From Beaufortia kweichowensis (taxonomy: Eukaryota > Chordata > Actinopteri > Cypriniformes > Gastromyzontidae): 64,000 nt of DNA. The position numbers and the translations under genes are program-made. The notes beneath the pieces were generated by a model. That model was given only the letters and a program-made list of their open reading frames with translations. It was not told where the DNA came from and searched no databases. The stretch spans positions 12,565,795 through 12,629,794 of the forward strand of contig CM032795.1 in the NCBI GenBank assembly GCA_019155185.1, written 5' to 3'. This document shows positions 25,590 through 38,300 of the stretch, piece after piece. Each line of letters begins with the position of its first letter. The stretch's first letter is position 1.

Positions 25590-25765
25590 CCATATACATT
25601 TTATAGTTCTTTTATTTAGTTTTTTACACTGTAAATTTGTATTATCATTTGTCTTGGCATTGTCTTTACTGGCATTGTGTACTAGAAACTTCCAACACCA
25701 AAGAAAATTACTTGTGTGCACAAGCACAATTGGCAATAAAGATTTTCTGATTCTGTTTCTGAAAT
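25590..25765 (+). repeat. LINE-like 3' end in tnpo1 3'UTR intron
   Basis: The segment ends 'TTGGCAATAAAGATTTTCTG' plus ATTCTGTTTCTGA, the short TTCTGA-type tail seen at the 3' ends of fish L2/CR1-like LINEs. The upstream part includes 'CACTGTAAATTTGTATTATC' and 'GTGCACAAGCACAATTGG'. The start is approximate. Only the 3' end is present, as expected from 5' truncation. Confidence 0.45.
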
Positions 25766-27377
25766 GAATACATTTTAATAGTAATGCAGATTCCATGTAG
25801 GCCTATCAGTAATTGTGATCTTGTGCACATTAAATATACACAGTGACATAGTCTTATCTAAGTGAATACTGTACTTGTCTTTACATACAGATGAGTCTAT
25901 ACATATTAATATGATTCTCTTTTTCTCTTGTTCTACAGCTTATTCACTGTGGGAGGATGGGAACCTCTAATACCCTGGGCGTATGTTGCCCTTTACCTGG
26001 GGGAAGGGTGGTCTAGCAGGGGTGGGAACCAGCCCACTGGACCCCTCTGGACGGGGTGGGAGGGAAGAGCTGTGGCGCTAGTCGAAGAAACCACATCAAG
26101 CCAAACCAAAACGGGGAGGAAAGCTTTTTCATCTTGTCATAACAATCAGGGTGAAAACAAAATATGTTGTTAGCATTCATTCACCAGGACACTCAACGGG
26201 ACATCCACGGGTTAAAAAAACAATGACAGGAACATTTGTGTAAACTCTGTAGTGTTGAACTTCTAGGTCCTTTGGAGTACATTAGAAGGTGTCTGGAGAA
26301 AATGCTCTGAAAACAGATGTTTTGTTTATTTTCTGGATTGTACTATAAGGAGGGTTTAGATGGGTGGGTGGGACGTAAATCTAAACTGAATGCTAAGCAT
26401 TAGTCCTACGCATGGGTTGATGTAGGGTTTAGCTTGACTGCATGAACGTGTGCAGACAGTGTTTTTGCGTGCCAGCTATGCACAGCAGTAGACAGTAAAT
26501 GCTATAAACGTACCACGTTTAAGACACTCTGTCTAAAAGGAAACATAACTTGATAATGTAACCGTAAAAACGTAAGTCCTCTCATATCACTGATAGCGAA
26601 AGGGTTTTAGACTGGCAGTGCAATGCAAAGATATAAGAAAAATCCGAATGACTGCATAATTTTTATTTTTATATTTTTTTTATTGACTTGTTAAATTAAG
26701 TTAGCATGTCTAAAGAGAGAGGAAAGACTCCATAGAGGTACAACACAGTGAAGACTGAAGTTCATCTGAAGCTGTTTTGATCCATCGCTCTGTACAAGAC
26801 TATACAATATCTTCGTTTTTTTTTTTTTTTTTTTGAATGAGTCACACTCTCTTTTTTGAACTCTGAACACACATATCCATTTCTTGGATATATTACATCA
26901 TCAATATCTTTTCTTTGTTTGCTTAGAGCATGATTTTGAAGATGCTTGTAATATCTGTTTTGACTGACTGGATTAATCTGGATGTTTAGTTGTTTGATTT
27001 TGTGCATGTTGGTGGCCCAATGAGCAGTCTTTTTTCTAGCCCCTGATATAGACTAGTTTAAGTAAAAATGCATTTTTTCCACACATACATAATAGGTGAT
27101 GTGTTTTCCATCCATATATTACTTTATATCATGAATTTTATTTTTTATTTCCTGCATGAAATTACAATTGTCCACATTGTGTTGTCAAATTCTGGACAGT
27201 CTAGTGCTTGTGGAGGCAGTACTTGTGTTCCTCGTGTGTAGTAGCAAGCCTTAAAAAATCCTCATTATATTCCATTGTATCTGCTGTTTATGTATTAAGA
27301 ACTAGTTTAAAGTTACAGCTCCTTTTTTCTCAGACTGAGGAGGCTGGGGTTTATCAGAGGTACATAATGGTTCTCTC

Positions 27378-27414
27378 ATCGCTTCTCTGCCTTTTGGCTA
27401 AGATCAAGAGTAGT
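27378..27414 (+). pseudogene. U2 snRNA 5'-end fragment (truncated pseudogene)
   Basis: Starting ATCGCTTCTC, then GCCTTTTGGCTAAGATCAAG, the 37 bases match nucleotides 1-37 of U2 snRNA as I remember it, with two mismatches (G11 to T and U32 to A). Similarity stops inside the GUAGUA branchpoint-recognition sequence. There is no Sm site, 3' stem-loop or 3' box, so it cannot encode a working U2. It lies in the tnpo1 3'UTR in the sense orientation. Confidence 0.75.
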
Positions 27415-28715
27415 TAAATAGTTGTCTGAGGTAGGCTATAGGCTAAGATCTGAATTAAAAGCAACTTTCAGAAGATTCATTGTGTGTTCAAAAATGTGAA
27501 CTTTCTTGTTTTACGAGTGGAGATTTGCATTTTATGAGTTTGGAGATTTTTTTGGCTTAGAGATGGTCATATTCAATTTCAAACCACGGTTGTAAGCAGA
27601 TGAGTGTTTTAATCTGTAGATCTGGACATCATGGGATACTGTCAGGTGTTTGTATGTGTCCGTGTTGTGTTGCTGTGTTTCTGCAAGATGTATTTTGTCA
27701 CATTCCAGCTGTTTTACAAGAAGAACAGATTAGAGGTGTCAGAGATTCTTCTGACAAAGATAAAAAATACAAGAACAAAGAAACAAAGTGTATGCAGATT
27801 TTATGAATGTGCTAAGTGTGTTGTCTTACACTTATGATTGCTGCTATGTGTTGTTAATTCCTACTTGAATATTTTATGTTGTTATGTATAGACCTCAGGA
27901 GGTATGTTTACTGGTTTTTTATTTTTTGCTGTTTTATTTCTTTTATGTATGCCTTTCCTTTTAGTCTCCCATTTTTCATAACTCATTATAACAGTAATAA
28001 TAGAGCAATTCTCTGTAATTGTTTCTGCTGCTGGTGATGATCCTTTCTAATAGGCATTGTTTAGTCATTGTCACCTCATAAAGGAATGTAAACTTTTTTT
28101 AATTTAGGGATATCGAATATCAGATACAGCGGACACTCAAATACAAGAAATGGCTGACTTAGTATTGTAGCAATGCACATAAATTAGAAGAAATTGGCCC
28201 TTATGTATGTGAACAATTTAAATGCAGTACATACTGTATGCCTAGACTTGAGTTTTTAGGGGATGGGGTGTCGGTAAGATCATGACACTTGCACAGTAAA
28301 GAAAGAAATAGTTTTACAGCGTTTTTCTTGTTTTCTTTTTGTGAAGTACACAATGGAAAAAGTCTAAATGATTTTCACCACCCCAGACTGCACCAACTAC
28401 TGTATAGTTCTGTATGTGGAATTAAAAAAATAATAATAATGAAGTAAACCTTTGCTCAAAAGCTCCCTTTTTCTGATCCAAGAGCAATTTAATTTATAGT
28501 AAACTTTAATTTTATAATCTAAATTTGAAGAATGACGAAAATATAGAAAGTAATCATTTTTAGGGGCCACCAAATATTTTGGATCATGCAAAGAATATAT
28601 ATTGTATTGTAAAAATTTTGTAATGATATTTGTATGACGTTGTTATGGACGTGAGTTTGTTTCACTGCTTGGATCTGTACATTGATAAGAATAAACCCTT
28701 TTCAAAAATCACTGG

Positions 28716-29337
28716 TTCTTAAATATGTCACTTGTTTAAATAATTTCAATAAACTGTGTATTACTATATGTATTATTAAATGTATTTAATTTTGTGTATT
28801 TTTTCAATGCTATTTTAAAACAATCAGTGAGTCTAATATAGATATTTTTCTGTCTAGAGTTAAAACTTCACAATTTTTAATAAGCCTTAACTGTGGACTA
28901 CAGAGTGATTTGTTACAACCTGAATTTAAGTAACCTCTCTTAAATGGAATTATTACCATTCTTATTATAATCCCATATGGTTATACCACGAAAGTAGCTA
29001 ATACACAGCTGGTGTCTACTCTAAGGAATTAGGACACGAACATAGACACTATTGCATCATGGGAGTTGTGACAATCCTCGTACCCACCACTGGTGTCGCT
29101 GTTTTTCCATATGAATTCAGTGCAACTCTGAACGAGTGAAAGGGTAATATCAAGTGGAGCGGGTGGAGGTGGAGTCTTGCGTTCAGAGGGAGGAAAACCA
29201 AGCAGAACAGCAGGAAAAAAGAGAAAAACCACCAGACACAACAACATCAGGGGGGAGGACGGAGGATTAAGTGCGCCAGTTGCTATCATTACACTTAGGA
29301 AAAGAGGTGCTGTGAAGAAGAGAGGAGAGAGAGCAAG
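28716..29337 (+). promoter_or_regulatory. fcho2: tnpo1-fcho2 intergenic region with fcho2 promoter and 5'UTR
   Basis: The gap between the tnpo1 poly(A) signal and the fcho2 ATG is only about 640 bp. The last 300 bp are more GC-rich and carry a ZNF143-like motif. The immediate 5'UTR is purine-rich (gaagaagagaggagagagag). There is no TATA box at an obvious position. Confidence 0.5.
29053..29069 (-). promoter_or_regulatory. ZNF143/THAP11-like site in fcho2 promoter
   Basis: The minus strand reads ACAACTCCCATGATGCA, close to the ZNF143/SBS consensus ACTACAAnTCCCAGnATGCA from ACAACTCCCA to ATGCA. It is about 270-285 bp upstream of the fcho2 ATG, a typical promoter distance for this motif. Function is inferred. 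Confidence 0.5.
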
Positions 29338-32300
29338 ATGATAACGCCCTATTTCCTGGAAAATTTCTGGGTAGGTTGTTTTTGCTGTGTTCTAATGCGG
29401 GTTTGCGGATTAAAGACCACTCTTCAGGTTAACGCTTGTGTCATTCTTGAAATTGCTATGATATGCTTGGTTCCCGGGGTTATTATTCACGTTTGGAGTC
29501 ACACTGGGGATAATACCGGTAAAACATGGTCGATGTAAGCACGATAGAGGCTACTGGCCTGTTTCCCCCCTCACTTTTCTCGGAGAATAGCGTCCGGCAA
29601 GACCGGGGATTGGGCCTCGTTACACTCCATCTAACGCAGACAGCCAACTAGATTCCACCTCTGTTCAATCTGATTGGTCGTTGGTCATTGTCTTGGAATG
29701 TTTATGATCCTATTCTGAAGTCCGATTGGATGTTACCGCTGTCAATCAAAATGCTGTCCTCTCGGGCACTTCCGTAATGACGTTAGAAACAGAGGCCAGA
29801 ATTTCTTAAGTTTTTATTGCGTTTGGACATTTTTTTTTCTGTGAAGCCTGTAATTATACGCCTTTCTTGTTTCATACATAGTGTTGCTGTATTGTATTGT
29901 TTAGTTAAATACTGTGGTTATTGTAGAGTAGACGTGTCTTTATAAAATGCAGAGTTCTGCAGATGCCTAAGGTGTGACATGTTTTGTTTAATTATATATT
30001 TTACATTCCCAAACTTTGTCTGGAGACATATTTGCTCTTTATGTTGAATGAAGGGGGTGTGTATTAGGTGTGATCATGCCACGTCTGTTTTGATATCTTA
30101 CAATCTAACTACATGTATGTGGTGTTTCAGGAAGCAAGTCACTTCATAAATAATAACATGTGTAACTGCACAATAAAACTTACATGATGTAAAATCATTT
30201 ATTTTTTTATGATCGTCACAAAGCTGCTAGTTACATAAATGACAGTGATTGTAAAGAGATGAAGAAAGATGTGGGATTGTAAAGCTGTGGAGTCTTGTTC
30301 TCAATCAAGTCTTTGTGTCCAGGGCTGAGTGGAACAGGGACGCCTATGATCAGCTGTGTGCTTGTAATGCAGGGCACAGACATACACTCATATAGCCCCA
30401 CATACAGAGAGCCACACTCCTTCATCTTCCTCATCTAGAACCAACAGAACCTGTGCTCCTACTGTGTACCCAATGGATCAATCCAGGCATGCTTTGTGTC
30501 ATTAAGCAATTTTACTTTGCATTTAAATTCCTTGGATTGGGTACTGAAATTAGTTCTGTTTTATGTAATGTGAGGTTTCTGTCCTTTGACATATCAACAG
30601 CTTCCACAACCAGTGTGAACCAATATTACAAGCCATACAGCCCTGGACATCAATATAAACACTATGCTTTGTTAAATATGGTAATAAGATATGATTTGCA
30701 TGGTATGATCCTCTGAAATGTATTCGGGTAGTTGACAAATATACTGTAAATGAGTCCTGTGACTTTGTAAAAAAAAAACATTTATCACTCTTATCCTATT
30801 TGTATCTCTAACAATAAAGATAAATTTCTCTCATTTTATTTGTATAATATTAAGAGTTTTTTTCTACATTTTTGCTTTCACACCATAGGACACATTTACA
30901 TATATATATTTGTCAACTACCCATCTACTATTTATAATCAAGTGCCTACAATCTCTATGTTGTGTGGCAGAAGTGTGAGCAACATGATTTTAAAGGAGAT
31001 TAAAACTAAATATATCAAGCTTCAGAAACAAGAGCAGGGAAGGGCAGATTGTCAAAATACTGTAGATAATTATCTGCCAAGCCCATGACGACATCATTTC
31101 TTGAAATTCATCTTCTCTCTCCCTGAGCACCTGAAACCCACAGGTGTGAATTTCAGAAACACTTGTTTTAAGCCTCCCACAACAAAGAAGTGTTTGAAAC
31201 CTTGTCTCGCTCCCTACAGAAAAACACATGTAACCACATATTTCCTCTAAGCCTGAAGAGTGCAGTGTGTTTTTCTAGTGAGCTTTTGACCTTTTCAGAT
31301 GTCTCACGGTCTTCTCTGTTGGTTTTGCTGGTGGATGTTAAGACTTGCTACACTCACAGAATATGAAATATGTCCTGCTGGCTTGTACAGTTTGGGGTTT
31401 CTGTTTCATGCTTAATGAAGAGCTCTTTACTTTTTAAATGGTATGTTTATGTTAATCATTCATAGAGTGTAAAATATAGACCCTGTACTCTTTGTAGGCG
31501 ATGAGAAAAACACAGGCCATGATTTTTTTGTTGTTAAAAATGTTTAAAACTATTGAGCGCCCTCCTGTACATGCACTCCTTTTTTCAATTGTGATACACT
31601 TGTGTGCATTTTAATGCAACTTGTCTAGTGATCTAGTGGAGACAGTGTAATGCCATCAAAAATAATATGAATTAAACATACTGTTCTAATTACCTTAGAA
31701 TTATAATGCTAATGAACTTTTCTAGCTCTTTAAAATCAGTATTCAGTAGTGATAAGATGTTTTTGTAATGTCAAGAGTCTGACAGTTTCATGAACATGGA
31801 CTAATCTAAATTTGGTGAGATACGGCGTTAAAAATTAAACTTAATAGAGTGGCCATATTGGAGTAGTTAGTATAACTAATCACAAATGGCAAATACTGTA
31901 TTTTTGTTTGATGACAAGGCTTTATTTTTTTTTGTATTTAACAAGATACTGAACTTCGACTTATTGATACTGTTCTCTTTGTAATGGTTACATTTTCAGC
32001 CATTGAAGGTTTGAACATTTGAATGTGTTAGATTTCCATTGATCCATCTGTAGGACAGATGTCCCAAGCACAGAGGCTGATGACCCTGGAACAGGAAAAG
32101 GTCACGTGTGACTTAAAGCTGTAGTGAAAAGGATCAAGTTGAACCTTGACACTGTTGAGGTCTAAATGTTTTGCCCTGCTCATTGTTAATTTACCAGACA
32201 GTAGTTTGCTCTCAGAATTCGGGTGTGATTACCAGTAACTGAGGTATTGTTTGTAGATGCATTATCTAGGAATTTGACCAAATGTCAAGCAGTTACAGTG

Positions 32301-35300
32301 GCATAATGTTATATGTTCCAAAACAAAACTAAAATATTTTTCTCTATATAATTCGATATAATTCTCTGAGTTTTGATGTATTTTGTTATAAACACAGAGC
32401 CTACATGGAAGATTTATAATGTAAAAATAAATATTTTGCAAGTGTCTGAAACTGAAAAGATTGTTATTTGGGTATTTCAAAATATCCTTATTTTTTCACA
32501 CTGTGAGGATGGTTAGTATAACTGCACTCGTTTTTTTCTTGGTCTTCACAAATTCAAGAAGCATGTAATGCATACTAATGTCATCATCACAAAACAAAAC
32601 TCTGTGCTGTCTCGATCTGGTTCAAACAAGAAGCCAGACAGTGTCTGCTATGCCAATTTTAGCATGCTTTGTAATGGTTATAAAATCAAGTGTGTTATGC
32701 TAAGCAGATGGCAGTGGAGTAACCCATGCATTAAAACCATCCCTCAGACTGGGTGTTATCTCACCTAGAATTCTACAATTAAAAGTATTTCTTACATTTC
32801 AATCTGATCCAGGGGACAGAAACTGCAGTAAGGTGTCGCCTATGTTTGTGATGCAAATGATAGGTTTTTAAAAAGAAATCATTTACTTAGAAACCAGTTG
32901 CATGTTGTTTAAACACATGGCAAGGAAACAATAGGGTTAAAGAAAATGACAAGACGTGGGATTATTTGATGACAAATTGAGAATTAATAAAGATTGAGAA
33001 TTTATTCATGAAGGTGGAATATTTTTCAAACCTGTGTGTATGGGTGTGTTTAGCTATGCATGCAAGGCCTAAATATGTCCTTACTAATTTATTTAAACCT
33101 GTCAAACAGCTTGTGAGCTAAACCTGCACTATTTTAAAGAATTTAAAATGTATGAAATTGTTTTGTTTCACATCTAAAAATCTTTTCATAAGGGTTGGGT
33201 AATTATCCATTGATTGCCTTACCAATGTGTGTGTTGGATCCAACACACACACATTTTAATATTTGTGTCTTCTTGTCATGTGTTTGTTTTGGCTTTAGAT
33301 ATGAATTTTCTTTGACTTGGGCAGATTTAGTTTACACCCTTCACAGAGAGACACACAGAAACATAAACAAAGACATGTTGTACAACGGTAAGCGTTTTCC
33401 CACGCTCATCAGTTTATCAACTTCACTCTGTGGGCTTTGATTCACATTTATTCCATGCGTCTGATACAGAATAGGCTGTTTATTAAAACATTCTGAGCAT
33501 TAGATTCTCTTCTCTTTCAAAACCTTACTGATTTGAAGAATTTCAAGTACTTGATAATTACATGTGTAAATGATAATTACATGTGTGTTTGTACTTTTGA
33601 GTTTGTGCTTTATGTGGTAATGTATGCATGTTATTGCTTATGTTGCAGTTCAGACATTTCTGTAGACTTTAGCACTTCCTCTTTTTATCTCCTTTAAGCA
33701 TGACTCCATTAACCATTTAATCACCTGATGCACGTTTGTGTTGCACTGATGTTGGGTGCAGAAACGATGAAAGAAGTAAAAAGTTGAACAGAAGAAATTG
33801 TAGAAGTAAAATGCATAACAGTAAAATTATCTTTATTATTATAAAATTACAGTATTATTATCAGTCTAATCATGGTGTTGTAAATGTTATGCAAATAAAA
33901 GTTTGTTAGGCAATTAGACATGCATGATGCTGACATACAAGGAGTAAACGCCCAAATCAGTTTCCTGAGTTTGTTTTATTTTCCTATTGTGCATGTTTTA
34001 ATATCAATCTATTCTCTGAAACTTCTGTAGAGCTTGCCCTTCCTGTTGCTGTTCTTTCAACACACATAGGGTGACCAACAATTGCACATATAATAACACA
34101 GATCTCATCGGTCTTTGCTATACAGGAAACACACGCGCGCACTGTGATATTTGCTGTGTCCACAAAAGCTGATGTGAAAGCCACAGTCAAAACTTAATAA
34201 GGATGCTATGTAGCTAGGTGTATCTATGCTTATGCATTTAGCTTTTATGCAAAGCGACTTGTTGTGCATTATGCTATTCATATGTTATTTATTTTTGGAT
34301 CCGTCTGTTGTTTGTAAAGTCTGCACATTATCATAGATGACAGATGTACTTTTAGTCCCTTACAGCAGATATATTGAGCGGTCACACAGAGTAATAGGTA
34401 GATGCCAAAAATAACTTTATGTGTGTTTGTGTATTTTTGTGGTGTTAGTGTAGCTGGCCGACAGCAGTCCACATATATTTCTTTCTTATTTTATTCTATC
34501 AGGTATATACCTAAACCAAAATGCCTAACAAAGTAATGCTGCACTAGAATTTTTTTTTAATTTAATCTCTAAATAAAAAATTAGAGGCTGGATATCACTT
34601 CACTTTAAATCTGAATAATGCATCAGTTTATCGCTTGCATTTTTAAAATGTTGATATCAGACACTTAGTAGCAGTGTATCTATGGTTACTGAGACCCATT
34701 TACACGGTTTAGATCAAGCTCAGAGCACTTGTTTTCTTCAACGTGGAAAAAAACAATAAAATTATGTCACGGATGAACATGGTAGACCAGTTTGCCTTAA
34801 GAAGTCAGCTAGCTGCCATTCAGGCTATGACAGCAATGATTGTTCAGGAACTTAATGTGGTAACGTTGGCACCAGTGCTGGACAGCAGTTTTGTGGATGT
34901 GTTTCTTTGTTTTATCACGTGTTAAAAAACTGATGTAATGATGTTTTGTTTATCTGGTGGAGTGTTTTATTCATGTATTTGTTCTTTTTGCCAGGGCGAA
35001 AAAAACAATGGATTTGATGTGCTTTATCATAACATGAAACATGGCCAGATATCCAGCAAGGAGCTGGCAGACTTCATCCGGGAAAGGTAATACCTCCTTT
35101 TTAACTATTGCCTTTCTTAAAATTAGGTAATTTAAGGGCACTTCTTTTTTAGGAATTTTTCATGTAAACACAATACTTACACTATATACACTACAAAATG
35201 GCATAGAATAGTGCATTCTATGTGTATGCGATTTGAAAGCGACATAGCATCTAAGAATAGTGCATTCTCTACATAAAAGCAGTTCTGGATATTAGCTTGT

Positions 35301-38300
35301 TGGCAAATTTTAATGTTGTAAGCATATTTTCTTTAAAACATAAATTGCAAAGAACCAAGAGTTCTGGACACAAAGTGCTCAGATTTGCAAAGTGAGCAGA
35401 AAGTCAGTCCTGCAAATTTGAGAAGCAAATTAGATCTGTGTGCCGTGTAAGTCAGTGACTCACTGAGAATGAAATGTTTTCAATCTGTTTCCACACCTAC
35501 AAATATTATGTCAGTTATTTTATAAGAATTTTTATAAGAGGGCATTAAAAAAACCTCTCGGTCTTACTCAAAAATGAATACAAACATAAGAAATGTATTA
35601 AGTACATTTTTTCAAAGGAAACTTGAAATGTGGAATTTTTTTCACAAAACCATCCAAATAGTTTTTCAGGCATGCATCAGATTCTCCAAACCTGCTTTCA
35701 TGCTTGACACACTGTCAAGCTAACAGAAAGAATTCCTGCACTGACAGATCTTAAATGAGCCGACAGCTAAAACTGTCTCGTGACCTTCATTGAGTGACAG
35801 TGGTATTTTGCAACCGTCATCCAGCATAAGCGATTTATAATACCACTCCATCTTTAAGACAGATACCTTTTTATATTTGATGTACGCTTAGATTCTTTTA
35901 TATCTCTACATAAATGTAGTTATAAAACTACATGTTTTTACATGTTCCATGAAACATTTTTATAATGTTTCATGGAACATGTAAAAACATGTAGATTATG
36001 TAAGAAAATATTTAACAATTGGGCAGTTCCGTGCAAATGTCAACCTTACCATGAAAAAAGAAAGTATTTAGGTTTTTAGTTCACCATTATGTTCAGATGT
36101 TTAAAGCATGATTTTTCATAGTCAGGTAAAGTGCTGTTTTTCAGAATTGTCACATCCTGCAAGAATTTATATTACAAGGTTTACAACATTCATAATTCTG
36201 GAATTGCCTACTTACTGAGACACGAATTGGAAAATGTGCATATGTCTCCCCCTTCTGGACACTTCTGGAGTAAAACATCACTCCAGAAGTTATTCCACAC
36301 ATTAGTCCAGTCACTCCACACATTATTTTTCGCCTTTATCTTTCATAGGTTTTACGACAACAAATTATGTTTTGATGTTGACATATTTACCGGAATATTC
36401 TGCTGTGTCTGTTAAATGGCACATAATGAAAGTGCTAATAGAGTTTAAAGATGACTGGTACAGAGACTTTTATATAACAGTGTATGTGTAACTTATATTG
36501 AGCAATTCTTAAAGCATTTTTATTGTTTTTTTAACAAAGCGTGATTTGTGGTGCATATGTTTTTAGTGTGTAATTGTTTGACAGAATAAAACCTGCTTAA
36601 AGGTAATTGAAATCAGTGTTATTAGAGTATTTTACAGAATGATAAGCAGGACTGTAGATTGCATGTTATCATTAAGGTTTGACTGATTTATTTACACATT
36701 TTCCCCTTTTGTTTTTTCAGGGCCACCATAGAGGAGGTGTATTCAAGATCAATGACCAAACTCGCCAAGACCGCTAGCAACTGCTCTCAGCTTGGGTAAG
36801 ACTGTGTGTGTGTGAAGCCCAGTGGGGTTCATTATGGAGCCGATTTTAATAATGTATTTATAATGAGTTGGAAAACCCACAAACTCTCTGGAGCTTCATC
36901 TAGTACCATGAAAGCTGATGTTCCCTACACAAGAAAAAAAAAACAACCCAAAATCACTTACCTGTTTGGGAGGTTTTGAAATCTTTACTCTACCAAAACT
37001 TTATTTTGGCAGTCTTACTGTACTTTCCCTGTTAATGCTAGACATATTGCTATTCTGGCATCACTTCATAAGCTACTTCAAAGGATCTGCAGGAAAAAAG
37101 CAATTAACTCGAATATTTTTATTATGTTCTCAGAGTTTGTATAATGACTATTTGCAAGAAATGTTTGAAGTTTGTGTAAAATGAAAGTATGCTTTCCATA
37201 TGAAAGTATGCTTTCCATTGGTGTACAATACTTTATTTCACTGAACATTAAAGTAATTTCAAACCCTCATATATTACATTGTTATTGCATAGATTATAGT
37301 GCCATTAAACCTTTTGCATTTTGCTAGTACTGAGCTGTTTCCATTAAAAACACCCAGGAGCAGCGGATAAATCTGATATTGAGAGAATAAACACACCGTG
37401 GTGTTGAATCACAAATCATTTCACACATTTTCCATTTTATTTGTGCTATTTGTTCCACAGGACATTTGCTCCCGTGTGGGAAGTGTTTAAACAGTCTACA
37501 GAGAAACTGGCTCTGTGTCACATGGAGCTGGTCCGCAAGCTGCAAGAGCTCATCAAGGAAGTCCAGAAATATATGGAGGAACAAGCCAAAAATCATAAGA
37601 AGGTATGATGGCTGCCGTCATCTTTGGTCTTTGATTAATTTATATATCTTGGTTTGCTCATAGCATGCCACATGCTGAAGCATAATACTAATTCCTCATA
37701 TTTTCAACTAAACAAGGCAATTTGCAGCACACATGGCACTCTTTAAAAGAGGTCAGGGGTCTGGATTGTAATTACTGTAACCTAAAACGTGAAAGGCAAT
37801 CCTTTTCGTTATTTAAATAATACATTTAACCTGTTAACTTTCACCGTTCACTTCGGAACACTTAGGTTATTTCCCTATTCATTTTATTATTATTTTTATA
37901 GTTGAATTTTAATCTAATAAATTGATGGAAAGGTCTAAGACTCGAGAATAAATATTTTACATTTCAATTAATAGAAATGTTAATTTTATTTATAAAAATA
38001 CCGTATAATTTAAAAAAGACTTGAAAAAGTTTTTAAAAATTAATATCTAAAAATAAAAAATATAAATAGTTTAGGTAGTGTGTTTTCATGTGTATGCCTG
38101 ATATGTACAGTGACAGTTATCAGATTAATAAAAATTACTATATGTATAATTAAAAAAAAATCATTTATGATAAAAGGTGTCTTTTGGGAATTGTTTAAAG
38201 CAATTGGTCATGTTTTCATTAATGGGATCCCTGAATTACTGCAAAGTATTGTATGCCTAATGAAAGTTTGTTGAATATTTAATTATTTTATTTTTAATAA

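Larger units (their letters stand above)
25090..28715 (+). other. tnpo1: tnpo1 3'UTR, interrupted by an intron
   Basis: Nineteen bases after the stop, GAG|GTAAAT (donor at 25109) starts an apparent 3'UTR intron. It ends at tctcttgttctacag, with exon resumption at 25939. The junction is less than 50 nt from the stop, so it should not trigger nonsense-mediated decay. The 3'UTR then runs without coding sequence to AATAAA at 28690-28695. It contains a 19-nt T run at 26816-26834 and a U2 snRNA-like fragment at 27378-27414. The intron holds a LINE-like 3' end. Confidence 0.6.

Noticed and set aside
34743..34925. 60-aa open frame just before fcho2 exon 2, considered as an alternative first exon
   Set aside because: It is not in a plausible splice relationship: no donor joins its frame to exon 2, and no similarity to FCHO N-termini.
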